DNA from: a virus
Reading direction: 5' to 3' (one strand)
DNA: 52,757 nt
Virus record (IMG/VR): IMGVR_UViG_3300023104_000001
Span: 1 to 52,757 of that record
Shown: positions 31,784 to 41,023 of the stretch, one piece after another
Numbering within the stretch: position 1 is the stretch's first letter
How the letters are laid out: each line of letters begins with the position of its first letter
Made by a program: the position numbers and the translations under genes
The notes under the pieces: generated by a model
The model's database searches: none
Seen by the model: the letters and a program-made list of their open reading frames with translations, nothing else
What the model was told of the DNA's origin: nothing

Positions 31784-32260
31784 TTAATATCCGTGACTAG
31801 GTATGGTGATGTTGACGAGAGTGTCTAGTAAATCTTCTACTTCAATAAACTGGGCAAAGGTTAGCCCCGAACCATCAATTGCATTAGCCGCCGGAGAATA
31901 TCCAGAAGGACGACCGTTGAAATTGACAATGCCAAATCTTGTCGAGCAATTGAAGTCGTTTGTTAATTTGCGAGTGGGCCTGTCAAATGTGTATTCAAAG
32001 GAATCTATTTTGTCAACGTCTCGAACTTCCAATATTGACTTTTTTAATGCGCTAATGCCGCCAGTCAAAGACACTTGCTTCCCAAGAATCGATTCTAGAT
32101 AAGGAGTGCCAAACTCAGTATCCAAAAACCATTCGCCTACCCACAATCCTAATTTGATTGATAATTGCTGCCTGACCCTATCAGCGCCCTTAACAATCGA
32201 CAGATTTAAATTGTCGATTGCAAGGTCACCGGTTAGCGGGTCAATGTAAATGTCATCCAT
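31784..32260 (-). CDS. Baseplate wedge protein, gp25/W-like
   Basis: 158 residues. The fold is seen in DIYIDPLTGDLAIDNLNLSI, VRQQLSIKLGLWVGEWFLDT and FGTPYLESILGK, the conserved core linking sheath to wedge in contractile tails. It starts the wedge order and lies next to the spike gene. Confidence 0.88.
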   Translation of the reverse strand: MDDIYIDPLTGDLAIDNLNLSIVKGADRVRQQLSIKLGLWVGEWFLDTEFGTPYLESILGKQVSLTGGISALKKSILEVRDVDKIDSFEYTFDRPTRKLTNDFNCSTRFGIVNFNGRPSGYSPAANAIDGSGLTFAQFIEVEDLLDTLVNITIPSHGY

Positions 32261-32266
32261 GCCTGA

Positions 32267-32995
32267 TTATACAACGACACCACTTGTAGAGCCGACTTGC
32301 GCAGCGGTATCTTTATGGCGATGGCTTTCATCAATGCGCTTACCATTAGCAGTCACTTGACCTATGATATTCATATTGCCAGTGAAGTTTGCAGTGCCTC
32401 CGCCTGGGAGCGATCCAGTAATTGCCATGCCGCTCATGCCGGTAATGGTGCCTGTTACAGTCAAATATTTGGCAATGGTTTGATACCCTGCTACGGTTTG
32501 ATTGCCTGTATATTCATTATTTGGCGATACAGTTTTGGTGCCACCTGGGGCATTAATCTCCATGCGACCATCCGCCGTAAGCTTGATGAATGCAGAGCCA
32601 AACCACATGACCATATCTTCATTATTAGCCCCCTGTAGCGATTGGCCGTTGCCACAGGGGATAGCGTAGGCGTCAGACAAGTCGAAACGCCTATCGTCAT
32701 CTGTGCCGTCTAGTGCTTGCTGTGCGAAGACAATCAGCACCTTGTCCCCTGCACGAATCGGTCCTTTGATCCCGCACTTGCCGCCATTAAACGAAGGCCA
32801 TCGCACAGGCACGTTTGGAATGTTTGGGAACTCAAGCACATCACCATCTGCAAAACGCTTACTTGCCAAAGGCTTGATTGTGGCAAGCCCATTCGAGTAA
32901 CTTACCACCTCGCCATTTAATGAGGTATTCATTTCTGCCAATTCGCCCTGTACCAATGCGCGAATGGCAGATACCATGTCCGATTGTTCTGCCAT
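32267..32995 (-). CDS. Baseplate spike protein (Gp138/Mu gp45-type)
   Basis: 242 residues. An N-terminal OB-like domain (about 20-110, NGEVVSYSNGLATIKPLASK; VPVRWPSFNGGKCGIKGPIR; GDKVLIVF) matches Gp138_N. A beta-helical shaft follows (YQTIAKYLTVTGTITGMSGM). The tip has RIDESHRHKDTAA; histidines there often bind a metal in membrane-piercing spikes. Confidence 0.87.
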   Translation of the reverse strand: MAEQSDMVSAIRALVQGELAEMNTSLNGEVVSYSNGLATIKPLASKRFADGDVLEFPNIPNVPVRWPSFNGGKCGIKGPIRAGDKVLIVFAQQALDGTDDDRRFDLSDAYAIPCGNGQSLQGANNEDMVMWFGSAFIKLTADGRMEINAPGGTKTVSPNNEYTGNQTVAGYQTIAKYLTVTGTITGMSGMAITGSLPGGGTANFTGNMNIIGQVTANGKRIDESHRHKDTAAQVGSTSGVVV

Positions 32996-33924
32996 TAGAT
33001 GAACCTCACATTAATTTCGGTTTCCCATTCGCGACCATGGGTATCTCCTTGGTGCGTAACTTTTTCTATCTTGAAAAAATTGTTGATGCCTTCTGCCTCA
33101 ACCTTAACAACCTCGCCCGGAATCAAAGTAGGCTGCAACTCAGAAATTACTTTGTAACCATGAACCTCTAAGCGATCTTTTGGTTCCTTGCCGCTAGCCA
33201 ATAGCTTATCTGATTTCTTCACGATAACGCCGTCGCTTTTGGTGGTAATGCCTTGCTTTGCCGCCAATTTGTCGCTCATGGTTTTAGCTTCTAGCTCTGG
33301 CGATCCGATCATGCCAGTCTCAGGAGATAAAACAATTGCAGTTTTGGCGGTTGCACCACCCTTCTTTATGACTTGAATTTCTTGATTTTGAATCGACCAT
33401 TCAAGACCAAGGTAATTGCATACTTTACCCATAGCATCACGTACACGCCCTACTGCTGGAAATCCATTTGGATAAATCTTTTGCGGAATATCATCAGGCA
33501 TGCGCCGCACCGGAAGGCCGAATTGATCCGCAATAAAATTGAGTACGTCCATTGCCTTTGTTCCTGGCTTGAAACTGGTGGTTAGTTTTGTATCGCGGTA
33601 GGCTATAAGTCCGTCGTCAAGCTCCAATTCAGTAACCCAATCTGGACCCTCTCTAACGGTTATGGAGCGCCTCACTACGCCCACGAATATTGTCAATGGC
33701 CCTTTGTCCTGCGAATAGCCCGCCTTAAGTATCAGAGCGTTATTAGGCGTCTCCACTAGTTTGCGCGAAGACAAGGACAAGTTGTAAATTCGAACAGTGG
33801 AGGTGTTCAGCGTCTCGGTCAACGTCTTTTCAATGGAAAAGGAGAATCGCAAATCCTTAATCAGAATTCCATCTTTTCCTGATTGTCCAACGATAAGTTC
33901 CGCGACGCGGTTAAATAATGCCAT
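32995..33924 (-). CDS. Baseplate hub protein (gpD-like)
   Basis: 309 residues. Opening LRFSFSIEKTLTETLNTSTV and RIYNLSLSSRKLV, then IFVGVVRRSITVREGPDWVT, are marks of hub/late-control-D-like proteins of KPP10-type tails. It contacts tube and spike. It abuts the spike gene directly. Confidence 0.85.
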   Translation of the reverse strand: MALFNRVAELIVGQSGKDGILIKDLRFSFSIEKTLTETLNTSTVRIYNLSLSSRKLVETPNNALILKAGYSQDKGPLTIFVGVVRRSITVREGPDWVTELELDDGLIAYRDTKLTTSFKPGTKAMDVLNFIADQFGLPVRRMPDDIPQKIYPNGFPAVGRVRDAMGKVCNYLGLEWSIQNQEIQVIKKGGATAKTAIVLSPETGMIGSPELEAKTMSDKLAAKQGITTKSDGVIVKKSDKLLASGKEPKDRLEVHGYKVISELQPTLIPGEVVKVEAEGINNFFKIEKVTHQGDTHGREWETEINVRFI

Positions 33925-33925
33925 T

Positions 33926-34285
33926 TCAGATTTCCGGTACTAATGGGAGTGGGTAGACAAGTGGAATTTCATCGTCATAATAGAACAAACCGTAAGTGTC
34001 TTTGCCAATATCATCAAATGTTGGTCGGTATTTCTTTCCTCCACGGTGCAAGAAATACAGATTCCCAGCAAATGGAAATGCGTATTCAGAGCGAATCAAT
34101 GGGTAACCTGCGACCATCTTTGCATTGGTGATTATGTCCTCTCCGCCTTTTTCCGCAATCGACAATGAGAAATATTGGAACCTCTCGTTCCAAAGCACGC
34201 GAAAACTATAAGGAACATCCTCTATCACCAGATCAAGTGTCTGATCTGCTGAATCTGGCGTTAGTGGAATTTCAAAGAAAATCAT
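33926..34285 (-). CDS. Baseplate plug protein (Pam3-like, DUF6983 type)
   Basis: I start at MIFFEIPLTPDSADQTLDLV (34285), two bases past the upstream stop; the frame from 34324 runs into the preceding gene. 119 residues with GGEDIITNAKMVAGYPLIRS and GNLYFLHRGG. Length, hydrophobic opening and position between Dit-like and hub genes match the plug that closes the tube in Pam3. Confidence 0.78.
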   Translation of the reverse strand: MIFFEIPLTPDSADQTLDLVIEDVPYSFRVLWNERFQYFSLSIAEKGGEDIITNAKMVAGYPLIRSEYAFPFAGNLYFLHRGGKKYRPTFDDIGKDTYGLFYYDDEIPLVYPLPLVPEI

Positions 34286-34286
34286 A

Positions 34287-34991
34287 TCAACCTTTAATAG
34301 AATTTGCGATTGATGCAGCGGCATTTTTAGCCGCCTCTAATGCCTTTGGCACAGTGTTTGAAAGAATGCTTCCATTGTCCGCCTTGCTTCCCGTAGTGCT
34401 GGTTCCACCTGTTGGTTGCTTTGCACCGCCCGTTTTCTGCGGATCAGTTTTTTTCTTCACCGCGTCAGTAGATTTCTTGTCTACTTTTTTACTGATCCCG
34501 GGCGGAACTTTTACAGTTTGTGTGCTTACAATCCTAATGTTGGTGAATTCCACTGAAAACTGGATGGAATCACCATTGGCCGATGATCGAGGAATGCCAA
34601 TCGATGATATTGCCATGTCCGTATAAGTTCGGTACTTGGTATAAACGATCAACGTTTGACGGTCTTCGAACATATTGCGCAACAGATTAAACGTCAGTTG
34701 CGTGGTCGTCTCAGTTTGGGATTCCTGGGACTGATTGACAATGCGGCGCGTTACATTGTCATAGAATGATCCAGTTAGCGACGAGTCACTAACCATTGCT
34801 GTGACACGAAATCTGTCAGGGTTTAACAGAATGTGATCAGCAACAGGCGATCCCACTTCCACTGGATTGGTGGTGATATCAGCTGACCATTCGTGTGCCT
34901 CTTCTATCAATACGTCAAATTCCAAGGATGCAATTCCTTGAAACCTCACCGTAGGTCGCTTATCGTCGTACAGAATTCCCAAATTGATCAT
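34287..34991 (-). CDS. Dit-like tail/baseplate protein
   Basis: 234 residues. The first 160 are beta-rich (VRFQGIASLEFDVLIEEAHE, ADHILLNPDRFRVTAMVSDS), as in Dit-like N-terminal domains near the tape measure. The tail is Lys/Ala/Gly rich and probably disordered or helical (KKVDKKSTDAVKKKTDPQKT). It overlaps the tape-measure stop by four bases. Confidence 0.8.
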   Translation of the reverse strand: MINLGILYDDKRPTVRFQGIASLEFDVLIEEAHEWSADITTNPVEVGSPVADHILLNPDRFRVTAMVSDSSLTGSFYDNVTRRIVNQSQESQTETTTQLTFNLLRNMFEDRQTLIVYTKYRTYTDMAISSIGIPRSSANGDSIQFSVEFTNIRIVSTQTVKVPPGISKKVDKKSTDAVKKKTDPQKTGGAKQPTGGTSTTGSKADNGSILSNTVPKALEAAKNAAASIANSIKG

Positions 34992-36919
34992 TGCAGTTGT
35001 CCCATTTGACGTGCCAGAGGACCAAACGACGAGTCCGCAGCTTTAGTTGTTGCATCCTTTGCTGCCTTAGCAGTTTCAGCAGTTGTTCCCGCTGGCAAGG
35101 TTTGGTACACATTAACGCTCATAGCAGGCTTGGGTACATTAAACATAGGTTGCGCAACCCCACCAGCCGACGTCGCAGCCCCGGCCACAGCCTGGGGGCT
35201 AATGGCAGGTGGAGGTGTAAATTTATTTAAAGGCTGAGTTTCATTATTTCCTATTCCCATGATTTTTTTCAAAGGCGGAGGAATAACCATTGTCGCCAAT
35301 CCAATACTCGCATCAATAGCAAGATCAAGAGCGCCAGACAGTTTGCTTTTTAGGTAAGCCATACCCGCATCTGTGGCGGCGCTAAAAGCATTTGAAATTG
35401 ATTCAACGATCACGTTTTTAACGTAGTCGAAATAAGCCTTAAACATAGTTCCTACGCTCATCAAGAACAGCAGAACGCCAGCCTTTACCGACGTCCATAC
35501 ACCCTCGAATACATCAACCAAACCCGAAACAATTTGCCCCAAGCCTTCATACATCATCTCAAAATCAGCAGTGAAAAAGCCAACAAGGATTTTAAAAGCG
35601 CCTGAGATAACGTCAAAAATTCCAAAGAAAATCTTGATGAGTCCAGAAAATATATTGCCAATTTGCTGGGCGATCCACGTAAATGGAGTTACATCGTAAA
35701 AATAATTGAAAAGCCTTTCAATCAATGCAATAAACTTGGTCATGACTCCACCATCGAAGGCGGCGACAATTCCGTTTTTCATTTCAATCAGCTTGCTGGT
35801 AAATTCTCCGATTGTTCCGGTGGTGAAAAACTCAATGGCAGAAGCTTTAAATTTATCAAACCGTTTTTGACCGTCTCCAAACGTACCAAAGAAGTCACCA
35901 ATGATTGACTTGCCACCCTTCATCCAAGTATTAAAGTCGTCTAGCGCCAATCCTACGAGTGTCAGTCCAACAACCAAGAGGCCAATAGGCGACAAGATCA
36001 GGCCAATGATCCCAGCCACAGCTTTAAAGAGAATCGGCGTGAAAACAGCAGCGAGTGCAATTCCGAAAAACTTAATGGTGTTGGTTGCGCCTCCGAAGAA
36101 GTCCACCATGTTATCCATGCCAATTTCAATCTTCTTGAAACCGTCAACAAAAAATTGAGCAATAGCAGTTACAGCGCCAGATTCTCTATTCATTCGCGCA
36201 ATGAATGTTGCAAATCGATTGCCGATAAGGGTGAATGCCTGCCCAATATTGATTGGCATCGACAAAAATTGCCTCTCCACGTCATCGTGGATTTTCTGGA
36301 AGCCCAAGATCAAATCTTGAGTAGTTACCTTGCCCTGTGAGGCAAGCTTCTTTAGTTGGTCACGTGGCTTACCCATTGCCACTGCCAAGGCGTCAAGCAA
36401 CTGAGGCGCTCCCTCGGCCATGGAATTAAATTCCTGGCCCTGAAGGACCCCTGAGCCTAGCGCCTGTGACAACTGAGTCATTACCGACGATGATTCTTGC
36501 GCCGATGCGCCGCCTACAATCAGACCCTTTGCAATCGTATCGGTGATTCCTAAAACAGCATCTTGAGTTTTTAGGTAACCTTTTGCCGCATGTCCAATTC
36601 GGACATACAGCTTTGCATATTCTTTGATGGGTTGGCGAGCATCACTAGCATGCTGAGATACTTCATTAAAAGCCTCTCCAATGTCGCCAATGGTCTGAGG
36701 CAAAAGCTTAATTCGAGCCTCAAGATTCTGCATTTCATCGGCTATCTTGGTGATTCCACCTAGGGCCGCACCTGCTGCAACCAATGCAAACAAGCCTTGC
36801 ATAGCATTGGAGGCTCTTTGTGCCGAATTATGAATATTGTTGATGGTCTGGTTATAGATAATGAGGTTTCCATTATCAATCCGAAATCCCAGCAGCGTAA
36901 TTAATTCACGTACGATCAT
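34988..36919 (-). CDS. Tape measure protein
   Basis: I start at MIVRELITLLGFRIDNGNLI (36919), preceded by AAGGAAAC and after a terminator that would otherwise lie inside the gene. 643 residues: a tape-measure domain (about 70-260, YAKLYVRIGHAAKGYLKTQD, GQEFNSMAEGAPQLLDALAV), several membrane segments (about 280-350) and a Pro/Ala end. By the usual 1.5 angstrom per residue the tail would be roughly 95-100 nm, short for a myovirus. It leads baseplate assembly. Confidence 0.93.
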   Translation of the reverse strand: MIVRELITLLGFRIDNGNLIIYNQTINNIHNSAQRASNAMQGLFALVAAGAALGGITKIADEMQNLEARIKLLPQTIGDIGEAFNEVSQHASDARQPIKEYAKLYVRIGHAAKGYLKTQDAVLGITDTIAKGLIVGGASAQESSSVMTQLSQALGSGVLQGQEFNSMAEGAPQLLDALAVAMGKPRDQLKKLASQGKVTTQDLILGFQKIHDDVERQFLSMPINIGQAFTLIGNRFATFIARMNRESGAVTAIAQFFVDGFKKIEIGMDNMVDFFGGATNTIKFFGIALAAVFTPILFKAVAGIIGLILSPIGLLVVGLTLVGLALDDFNTWMKGGKSIIGDFFGTFGDGQKRFDKFKASAIEFFTTGTIGEFTSKLIEMKNGIVAAFDGGVMTKFIALIERLFNYFYDVTPFTWIAQQIGNIFSGLIKIFFGIFDVISGAFKILVGFFTADFEMMYEGLGQIVSGLVDVFEGVWTSVKAGVLLFLMSVGTMFKAYFDYVKNVIVESISNAFSAATDAGMAYLKSKLSGALDLAIDASIGLATMVIPPPLKKIMGIGNNETQPLNKFTPPPAISPQAVAGAATSAGGVAQPMFNVPKPAMSVNVYQTLPAGTTAETAKAAKDATTKAADSSFGPLARQMGQLQ

Positions 36920-36932
36920 CTTGTTTCCTTGT

Positions 36933-36961
36933 AAAAAAAGCCGGTCATTTCCGGCTTTTTT
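36933..36961 (-). terminator. Hairpin between tail chaperone and tape measure genes
   Basis: GCCGG (36940-36944), loop, CCGGC (36951-36955), with T runs on both strands. On the minus strand the loop contains the stop codon of the chaperone extension frame. It likely reduces tape-measure transcription relative to tube and sheath. Confidence 0.75.
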
Positions 36962-37202
36962 CTTGTCCATATGCTTGGTACGCGTCTGACATATCCAAGA
37001 GTGCGTTTAGCTTCATTAATTGCTCAATCCCAACCAATCCACTTAACACACCCTCAATTGTACATTTACCCGCTAGAATCGGACGCCATATCCAAAGTTC
37101 ATCTTCTAATTCTTTAGATATTTTTCCAGCGCTGCTGTAGTCTATTCCGTCAGTTTTGGCGCGCCAGCGGCCTGGAGTCCAAAGCGGCCCGCCAGCTTGG
37201 TA
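36945..37202 (-). CDS. Tail assembly chaperone, -1 frame extension (T part)
   Basis: This 85-codon frame has no start of its own near the join. It is entered by -1 frameshift from the gene at 37142-37567. It contains LEDELWIWRPILAGKCTIEG and VLSGLVGIEQLMKLNALLDM, resembling the second product of the lambda G/GT-type pair. A shift at the T run 37202-37208 would give a 207-residue fusion; a shift at an AAAA at 37154-37157 would give a shorter join. Confidence 0.7.
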   Translation of the reverse strand, partial: YQAGGPLWTPGRWRAKTDGIDYSSAGKISKELEDELWIWRPILAGKCTIEGVLSGLVGIEQLMKLNALLDMSDAYQAYGQEKSRK

Positions 37203-37567
37203 AAAAAACCGGCGAAGTTGTACTTCAGTACCTCAAAAATCAATTCGTACATGTCTGCCAAGCCATCGGCATCGCCAAATACCTTGTTGATTGCTTTATC
37301 TGAATCAATTTTGCAATCATGTTCTTTGCTTGAAACCACTGCTAACCTAAACATTGGAAGAATAATGTCAGTCATAACCGTTTCATCAAGCTTTTCAGAG
37401 ATGACGGCAAACAAGTCCTTAACATCTTGATTCTGGTTCATCCCTCCAAGAACTGGCAAGATCAGCTTTTGCAGCTTCAGGATAATTCCATTTGCTGGAA
37501 ATGCGGCAATCTTTGATGCGTAATACTCATTGCCGTTAATTACAAAAGTTTCTCGTTGAATTTCCAT
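37142..37567 (-). CDS. Tail assembly chaperone (G part)
   Basis: 141 residues between tube and tape measure. EIQRETFVINGNEYYASKIA opens, and DIILPMFRLAVVSSKEHDCK lies mid-gene. Its position and the downstream -1 frame mark it as the short product of the G/GT pair that chaperones the tape measure. Phe121-Phe122 are encoded within a T-TTT-TTT heptamer. Confidence 0.82.
   Translation of the reverse strand: MEIQRETFVINGNEYYASKIAAFPANGIILKLQKLILPVLGGMNQNQDVKDLFAVISEKLDETVMTDIILPMFRLAVVSSKEHDCKIDSDKAINKVFGDADGLADMYELIFEVLKYNFAGFFTKLAGRFGLQAAGAPKLTE
37202..37208 (-). promoter_or_regulatory. Slippery heptamer T-TTT-TTT for -1 frameshift
   Basis: Seven As on the plus strand give TTTTTTT on the minus strand, in the zero-frame phase X-XXY-YYZ. 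Both tRNAs re-pair perfectly after a -1 slip, and the -1 frame is open to 36945. Confidence 0.65.
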
Positions 37568-37594
37568 GTTTTTTCTCGTGATGGGTTAGTTAAA

Positions 37595-38023
37595 TTAATA
37601 CGACATCGAAATATCAGCTGCCTGGATTACCCAGGTATTCTCCGAAATATCTTTACCTCGGGTCCAATCTGGTGCAGTCTTAAGCCAGCACTTGCTAGCC
37701 GTCAAAAGGCCACGGCCAGAAAGATCAGCTACGCCAACCGGGATTGGGTTGTCCACTCCGCCAATGAGCGACAAATTAAACAGTGCGCTCAACTCAGAGT
37801 TTGCCAAGCTAGTGTGCGCTAATACAATCTCAATTGTCCCAGTGCGACTAGCAGTCTTGGTACGGCCTACCTCCCCATCTGCGCCCGTCATCATACCGTA
37901 ACGGTCTTCGTCATATTTGGCGGTAATAAAATCGCCATCAGCAAATCCGCTCACGATCACACCGCCAACAGTCACAATTACCTGTTCGGCGGAATAAGTA
38001 CCTTGGAAATCACCTGCACTCAT
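37595..38023 (-). CDS. Tail tube protein (DUF3277-like)
   Basis: 142 residues. SAEQVIVTVGGVIVSGFADG, then FITAKYDEDRYGMMTGADGE and VGRTKTASRTGTIEIVL are hallmark strands of the KPP10 tube family. It forms the inner tube of the contractile tail and directly follows the sheath gene. Confidence 0.92.
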   Translation of the reverse strand: MSAGDFQGTYSAEQVIVTVGGVIVSGFADGDFITAKYDEDRYGMMTGADGEVGRTKTASRTGTIEIVLAHTSLANSELSALFNLSLIGGVDNPIPVGVADLSGRGLLTASKCWLKTAPDWTRGKDISENTWVIQAADISMSY

Positions 38024-38035
38024 TTAATATCTCCC

Positions 38036-39367
38036 TTAAGCCGCGATTGGATCATACGACAGCGAACCGGTAATGTCGGCCACATGAATAGCACCGGCTA
38101 CACGCGCATTGAATTTGAAATACACAACACGGCTTGCTTTGGTGACCGAATCAACATCAGAGGCGCGAGGAACTTCAACGTTCCAGCCTGGATTCGGATC
38201 TCCATCAGCATTGGTTTCGTCCGGGGCAATGCCGCCAACACGCTGACCCTCGCGCAGAGAAGCGCGCAAGTTATTTGCCAGCAGTTGAATGCCGCCATCG
38301 GTGTAAGGAACTTTATCACGGTTGATCATCAATTGAACCATGCTGGTCTGAATGTAGTCCTTCAGCCAGTCACGGAAACGGATGATGTCGATCCACTCGC
38401 CCGAAACAACCTTGCCAGGATTGGTCAAGGCCAGGGTGTCGGAGTAGCGCTCAAAAGTGTTGCCGCCCTTGGCAAAAATGGTAGTGCGATCAGTTTCCGA
38501 CAGATTGTCAGAAGTGATGCTTGCCAGCTTTTTGAGCGCCCACGTTTCGCCGCCCGGAGCAATCGACAAGCAACGTGCAGCCCATGCCACATCAGCAAAT
38601 TCAGTCAGGGCCATGCTGTGATAAGCAATCGCGGTACGGAAATAACCAAGCGATTTAAGCGTGCTGATGATGTCCGTGGTGGTGGCCGAAACCAGAATTC
38701 CAGCCTCCGAAGAAGCGGTAACAAACAGCTTGTCCTGGGTTTCAATCCATTCGGCAGCGTCAAGCACGCGCTGCTTAGTGCGCTCGGTCATGTGCAAGAC
38801 ATACCAGCTACTATCAGCCGCCTGAATCGCCCCGAGATCGCTATCAACTATGCCAGTGGTAGCCGATGGGGTGATGACATCCCACTTGATTTTGGTGAAA
38901 GTCGTAACCGGGATAATCGCGCCTGGGAACGTCAACTCCACCGCGCCAGCTACAGCCGTGGCAGTAACGCCGACAGCAGCAGTGTTGATAGCCGTGGCAA
39001 GTTGAGTTGCAATGGTCGCGGTAGTTGGCGAAGCAGCAGCAGTAACGGTGATTAGCGTGGTGCCAAGCTTAAGCGAATACACAGCACTTGCAACGGCATC
39101 AACCGGAGCAATAGCCGCTTTCGCAATGGACAAGCGACCAACTTTTACGCGCGATGGCTTCGGAGTCTGCGCAAAAGCATCAGACAGGGCAACCATTACA
39201 GACGGCGGTAGATTGTCAGGATTGCTCGAATCATAGGCCGTATATGTACGGGTTCGCTCAGCAAACGATGCCAATGGACTTGCGATCAATGCAATGCCAA
39301 TCGCTCGCGGAATCGAACTCGTGTTGAGACTGATTTTGACATTAACAATGTCGGCAAGAGTACCCAT
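38036..39367 (-). CDS. Tail sheath protein (DUF3383-like)
   Basis: I start at MGTLADIVNVKISLNTSSIP (39367), preceded by AGGAATTCC; the frame from 39403 extends into the promoter. 443 residues. SSNPDNLPPSVMVALSDAFA, FRDWLKDYIQTSMVQLMINR and VPYTDGGIQLLANNLRASLR match DUF3383 sheaths. A -10 TATAAT lies upstream at 39403-39408. Confidence 0.92.
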   Translation of the reverse strand: MGTLADIVNVKISLNTSSIPRAIGIALIASPLASFAERTRTYTAYDSSNPDNLPPSVMVALSDAFAQTPKPSRVKVGRLSIAKAAIAPVDAVASAVYSLKLGTTLITVTAAASPTTATIATQLATAINTAAVGVTATAVAGAVELTFPGAIIPVTTFTKIKWDVITPSATTGIVDSDLGAIQAADSSWYVLHMTERTKQRVLDAAEWIETQDKLFVTASSEAGILVSATTTDIISTLKSLGYFRTAIAYHSMALTEFADVAWAARCLSIAPGGETWALKKLASITSDNLSETDRTTIFAKGGNTFERYSDTLALTNPGKVVSGEWIDIIRFRDWLKDYIQTSMVQLMINRDKVPYTDGGIQLLANNLRASLREGQRVGGIAPDETNADGDPNPGWNVEVPRASDVDSVTKASRVVYFKFNARVAGAIHVADITGSLSYDPIAA

Positions 39368-39402
39368 TTCTGGAATTCCTATAGGTGTTTTAGGTGGAAC
39401 CA

Positions 39403-39410
39403 ATTATACA
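39403..39410 (-). promoter_or_regulatory. Extended -10 promoter element for sheath gene
   Basis: The minus strand reads TGTATAAT at 39410-39403, then TGGTT. The divergent region 41965 (near site H) has the same TGTATAATTG, so CAATTATACAT is shared by two divergent intergenic regions. Confidence 0.5.
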
Positions 39411-39516
39411 TGCAAAGTCTATAGCTATTGCCTGACGGAGATACAACATTCGAAATGCGGTTATTTATTTTGTGATCATGTTTGATACAATAACAACACA
39501 CCAACAGAGGACTATT

Positions 39517-39807
39517 ATGTCTGCCTACATCTTAATTCCTGCGCAAACAACCAGCGCAATTTCCCCTCAATTTACCGTCACGCCAAATGTCGAGGCGTTT
39601 ATTACTGCAAATGGATTGGCTTCCACAGAAAACATTATGGTTCAAGTGTGGGATACCTGCCATGCAAATTGGTTTGATTTGATTTTGGACGGCGTAAAGC
39701 AAGCTTTGGACATGAACACGAATGTTCTTGGCGTAATGGGAAGCGGAGTTTATCGCTTAGTCAAATCTGTAACGGTTGCGCCCGTTGGCGCGGCATTGGA
39801 GCGATGA
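39517..39807 (+). CDS. Hypothetical protein, 96 aa (partner of collagen-like gene)
   Basis: I start at [20 protein letters not shown] (39517) after CAGAGGA. The beta-rich product ([20 protein letters not shown]) ends in [10 protein letters not shown] and overlaps the collagen-like gene by four bases, so the two are co-translated. It may be a small head or tail decoration protein; no family is recognised. Confidence 0.7.
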   Translation: MSAYILIPAQTTSAISPQFTVTPNVEAFITANGLASTENIMVQVWDTCHANWFDLILDGVKQALDMNTNVLGVMGSGVYRLVKSVTVAPVGAALER

Positions 39808-40502
39808 TGAAACGCGGATATGGAATTACGAGCAAGGTGGATAGCGGTGGGTCTGGTACGGGTCCAGCGGGGCCGCAAGGACCAAAGGGCGATACTGGAT
39901 CGTCTGGCACTCAAGGGACTCAGGGAGCTAAGGGCGACGCTGGCGCAACTGGATCAGTAGGTCCAACAGGGCCAATGGGAGCGACTGGTCAAAATGGATT
40001 GCAAGGATCAGTTGGCGCAACAGGGCCAGCTGGGGCGCAAGGAATCCAAGGAATCCAGGGTTTGGCCGGAGCAAATGGCGCAAATGGCGCAAACGGAGTA
40101 AAAGGCGACACTGGCGCAGTTGGTGCGCAAGGTAGCACTGGATTAACAGGTGCCACTGGCCCTGCTGGTCCAACCGGGCCGACTGGATTAACAGGGCCTA
40201 CAGGTCCAACAGGCGCGCCAGGATTGGACGCCAAACGCATCGACACATACAATGGCGTGACAGATGCGAATGGCTTATTCACAGTGACTTACACCACTGC
40301 ATTCCCTGTCACTCCATCCGTCCAGCCCGAGCCGCCGACTGCAAACAATCAAGTATGGGTAAAAGTTACATCTACCACTACAGGATTTAGTCTGCGCCTT
40401 GTTCAGCGCGGCTCGGTGACTCTACTCGCAACAGAAGTTCTCTTGGCTGCGGTCACTAATGTAGCTGGCGCCAATGCCAAGGTGGTTGTAGTAGCGGCCT
40501 AA
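39804..40502 (+). CDS. Collagen-like repeat protein
   Basis: 232 residues. Residues about 18-145 are Gly-X-Y triplets ([20 protein letters not shown]), which form a trimeric collagen-like helix. The last 85 residues form a beta domain ([40 protein letters not shown]), a likely trimerising head. Such proteins are phage fibres or capsid decorations. It lies on the plus strand in a cassette between sheath and neck genes. Its stop overlaps the convergent neck gene by four bases. Confidence 0.88.
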   Translation: MMKRGYGITSKVDSGGSGTGPAGPQGPKGDTGSSGTQGTQGAKGDAGATGSVGPTGPMGATGQNGLQGSVGATGPAGAQGIQGIQGLAGANGANGANGVKGDTGAVGAQGSTGLTGATGPAGPTGPTGLTGPTGPTGAPGLDAKRIDTYNGVTDANGLFTVTYTTAFPVTPSVQPEPPTANNQVWVKVTSTTTGFSLRLVQRGSVTLLATEVLLAAVTNVAGANAKVVVVAA

Positions 40503-41023
40503 ACAGTAGCAATGATGACGTATTCAGGAGAGTTTCCGGCGTCATCTTTTCCTGTCATGTTGACCGTTTCAATCAGGCCCACATCATCCAATTGCGTAGA
40601 GCGATAACGCATCATCACATCTACCATTGCCCTATTTTCAATCTGCGTCGTGTCAAGTAGTCCGGAAATATTTTGGACTGCATGAGTCTGAAACGCCGCC
40701 AGCCCCTTTGAAAGAAGGCGATCAATATGTGAACGCAAACGAAGTTTGTCTACTACCGCCTGCAAGTGCTCAGTCACATCACTGGACGAGCTATAAGCCT
40801 GGAAGCGCTGAATGTTGAGGGTAAATTCCCTATCACCAGTTACAGTTTGAATGCCGCTGTTATCAACATCGGAATGGTGGTCCTGATTAACTGACTTGAC
40901 ACTCTGGATTCGCAAAACACTATAAGGGCGTGCGGGTGCGGGGCTTGACATGTCAGCCCATATCAACGTGTCAGGAAATAGCGGCTTCATGGCCGCGTAC
41001 AAATTTTCTTTAAACGTTGACAT
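40499..41023 (-). CDS. Neck/tail terminator protein (gp12-like)
   Basis: 174 residues. [20 protein letters not shown], then [12 protein letters not shown] and [20 protein letters not shown] resemble LIC_12616-type terminators of KPP10/Pam3-like phages, which cap the tube. It lies directly after the head-tail connectors. Confidence 0.78.
   Translation of the reverse strand: MSTFKENLYAAMKPLFPDTLIWADMSSPAPARPYSVLRIQSVKSVNQDHHSDVDNSGIQTVTGDREFTLNIQRFQAYSSSSDVTEHLQAVVDKLRLRSHIDRLLSKGLAAFQTHAVQNISGLLDTTQIENRAMVDVMMRYRSTQLDDVGLIETVNMTGKDDAGNSPEYVIIATV

Noticed and set aside
38003-39055. 350-codon plus-strand frame
   Set aside because: Shadow of the sheath gene, with no ribosome site and biased Arg/Ser composition.
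39804-40502. Tandem-repeat assembly artefact
   Set aside because: The GXY region is degenerate at DNA level and leads into a unique C-terminal domain in frame, so a real collagen-like gene is the simpler reading.
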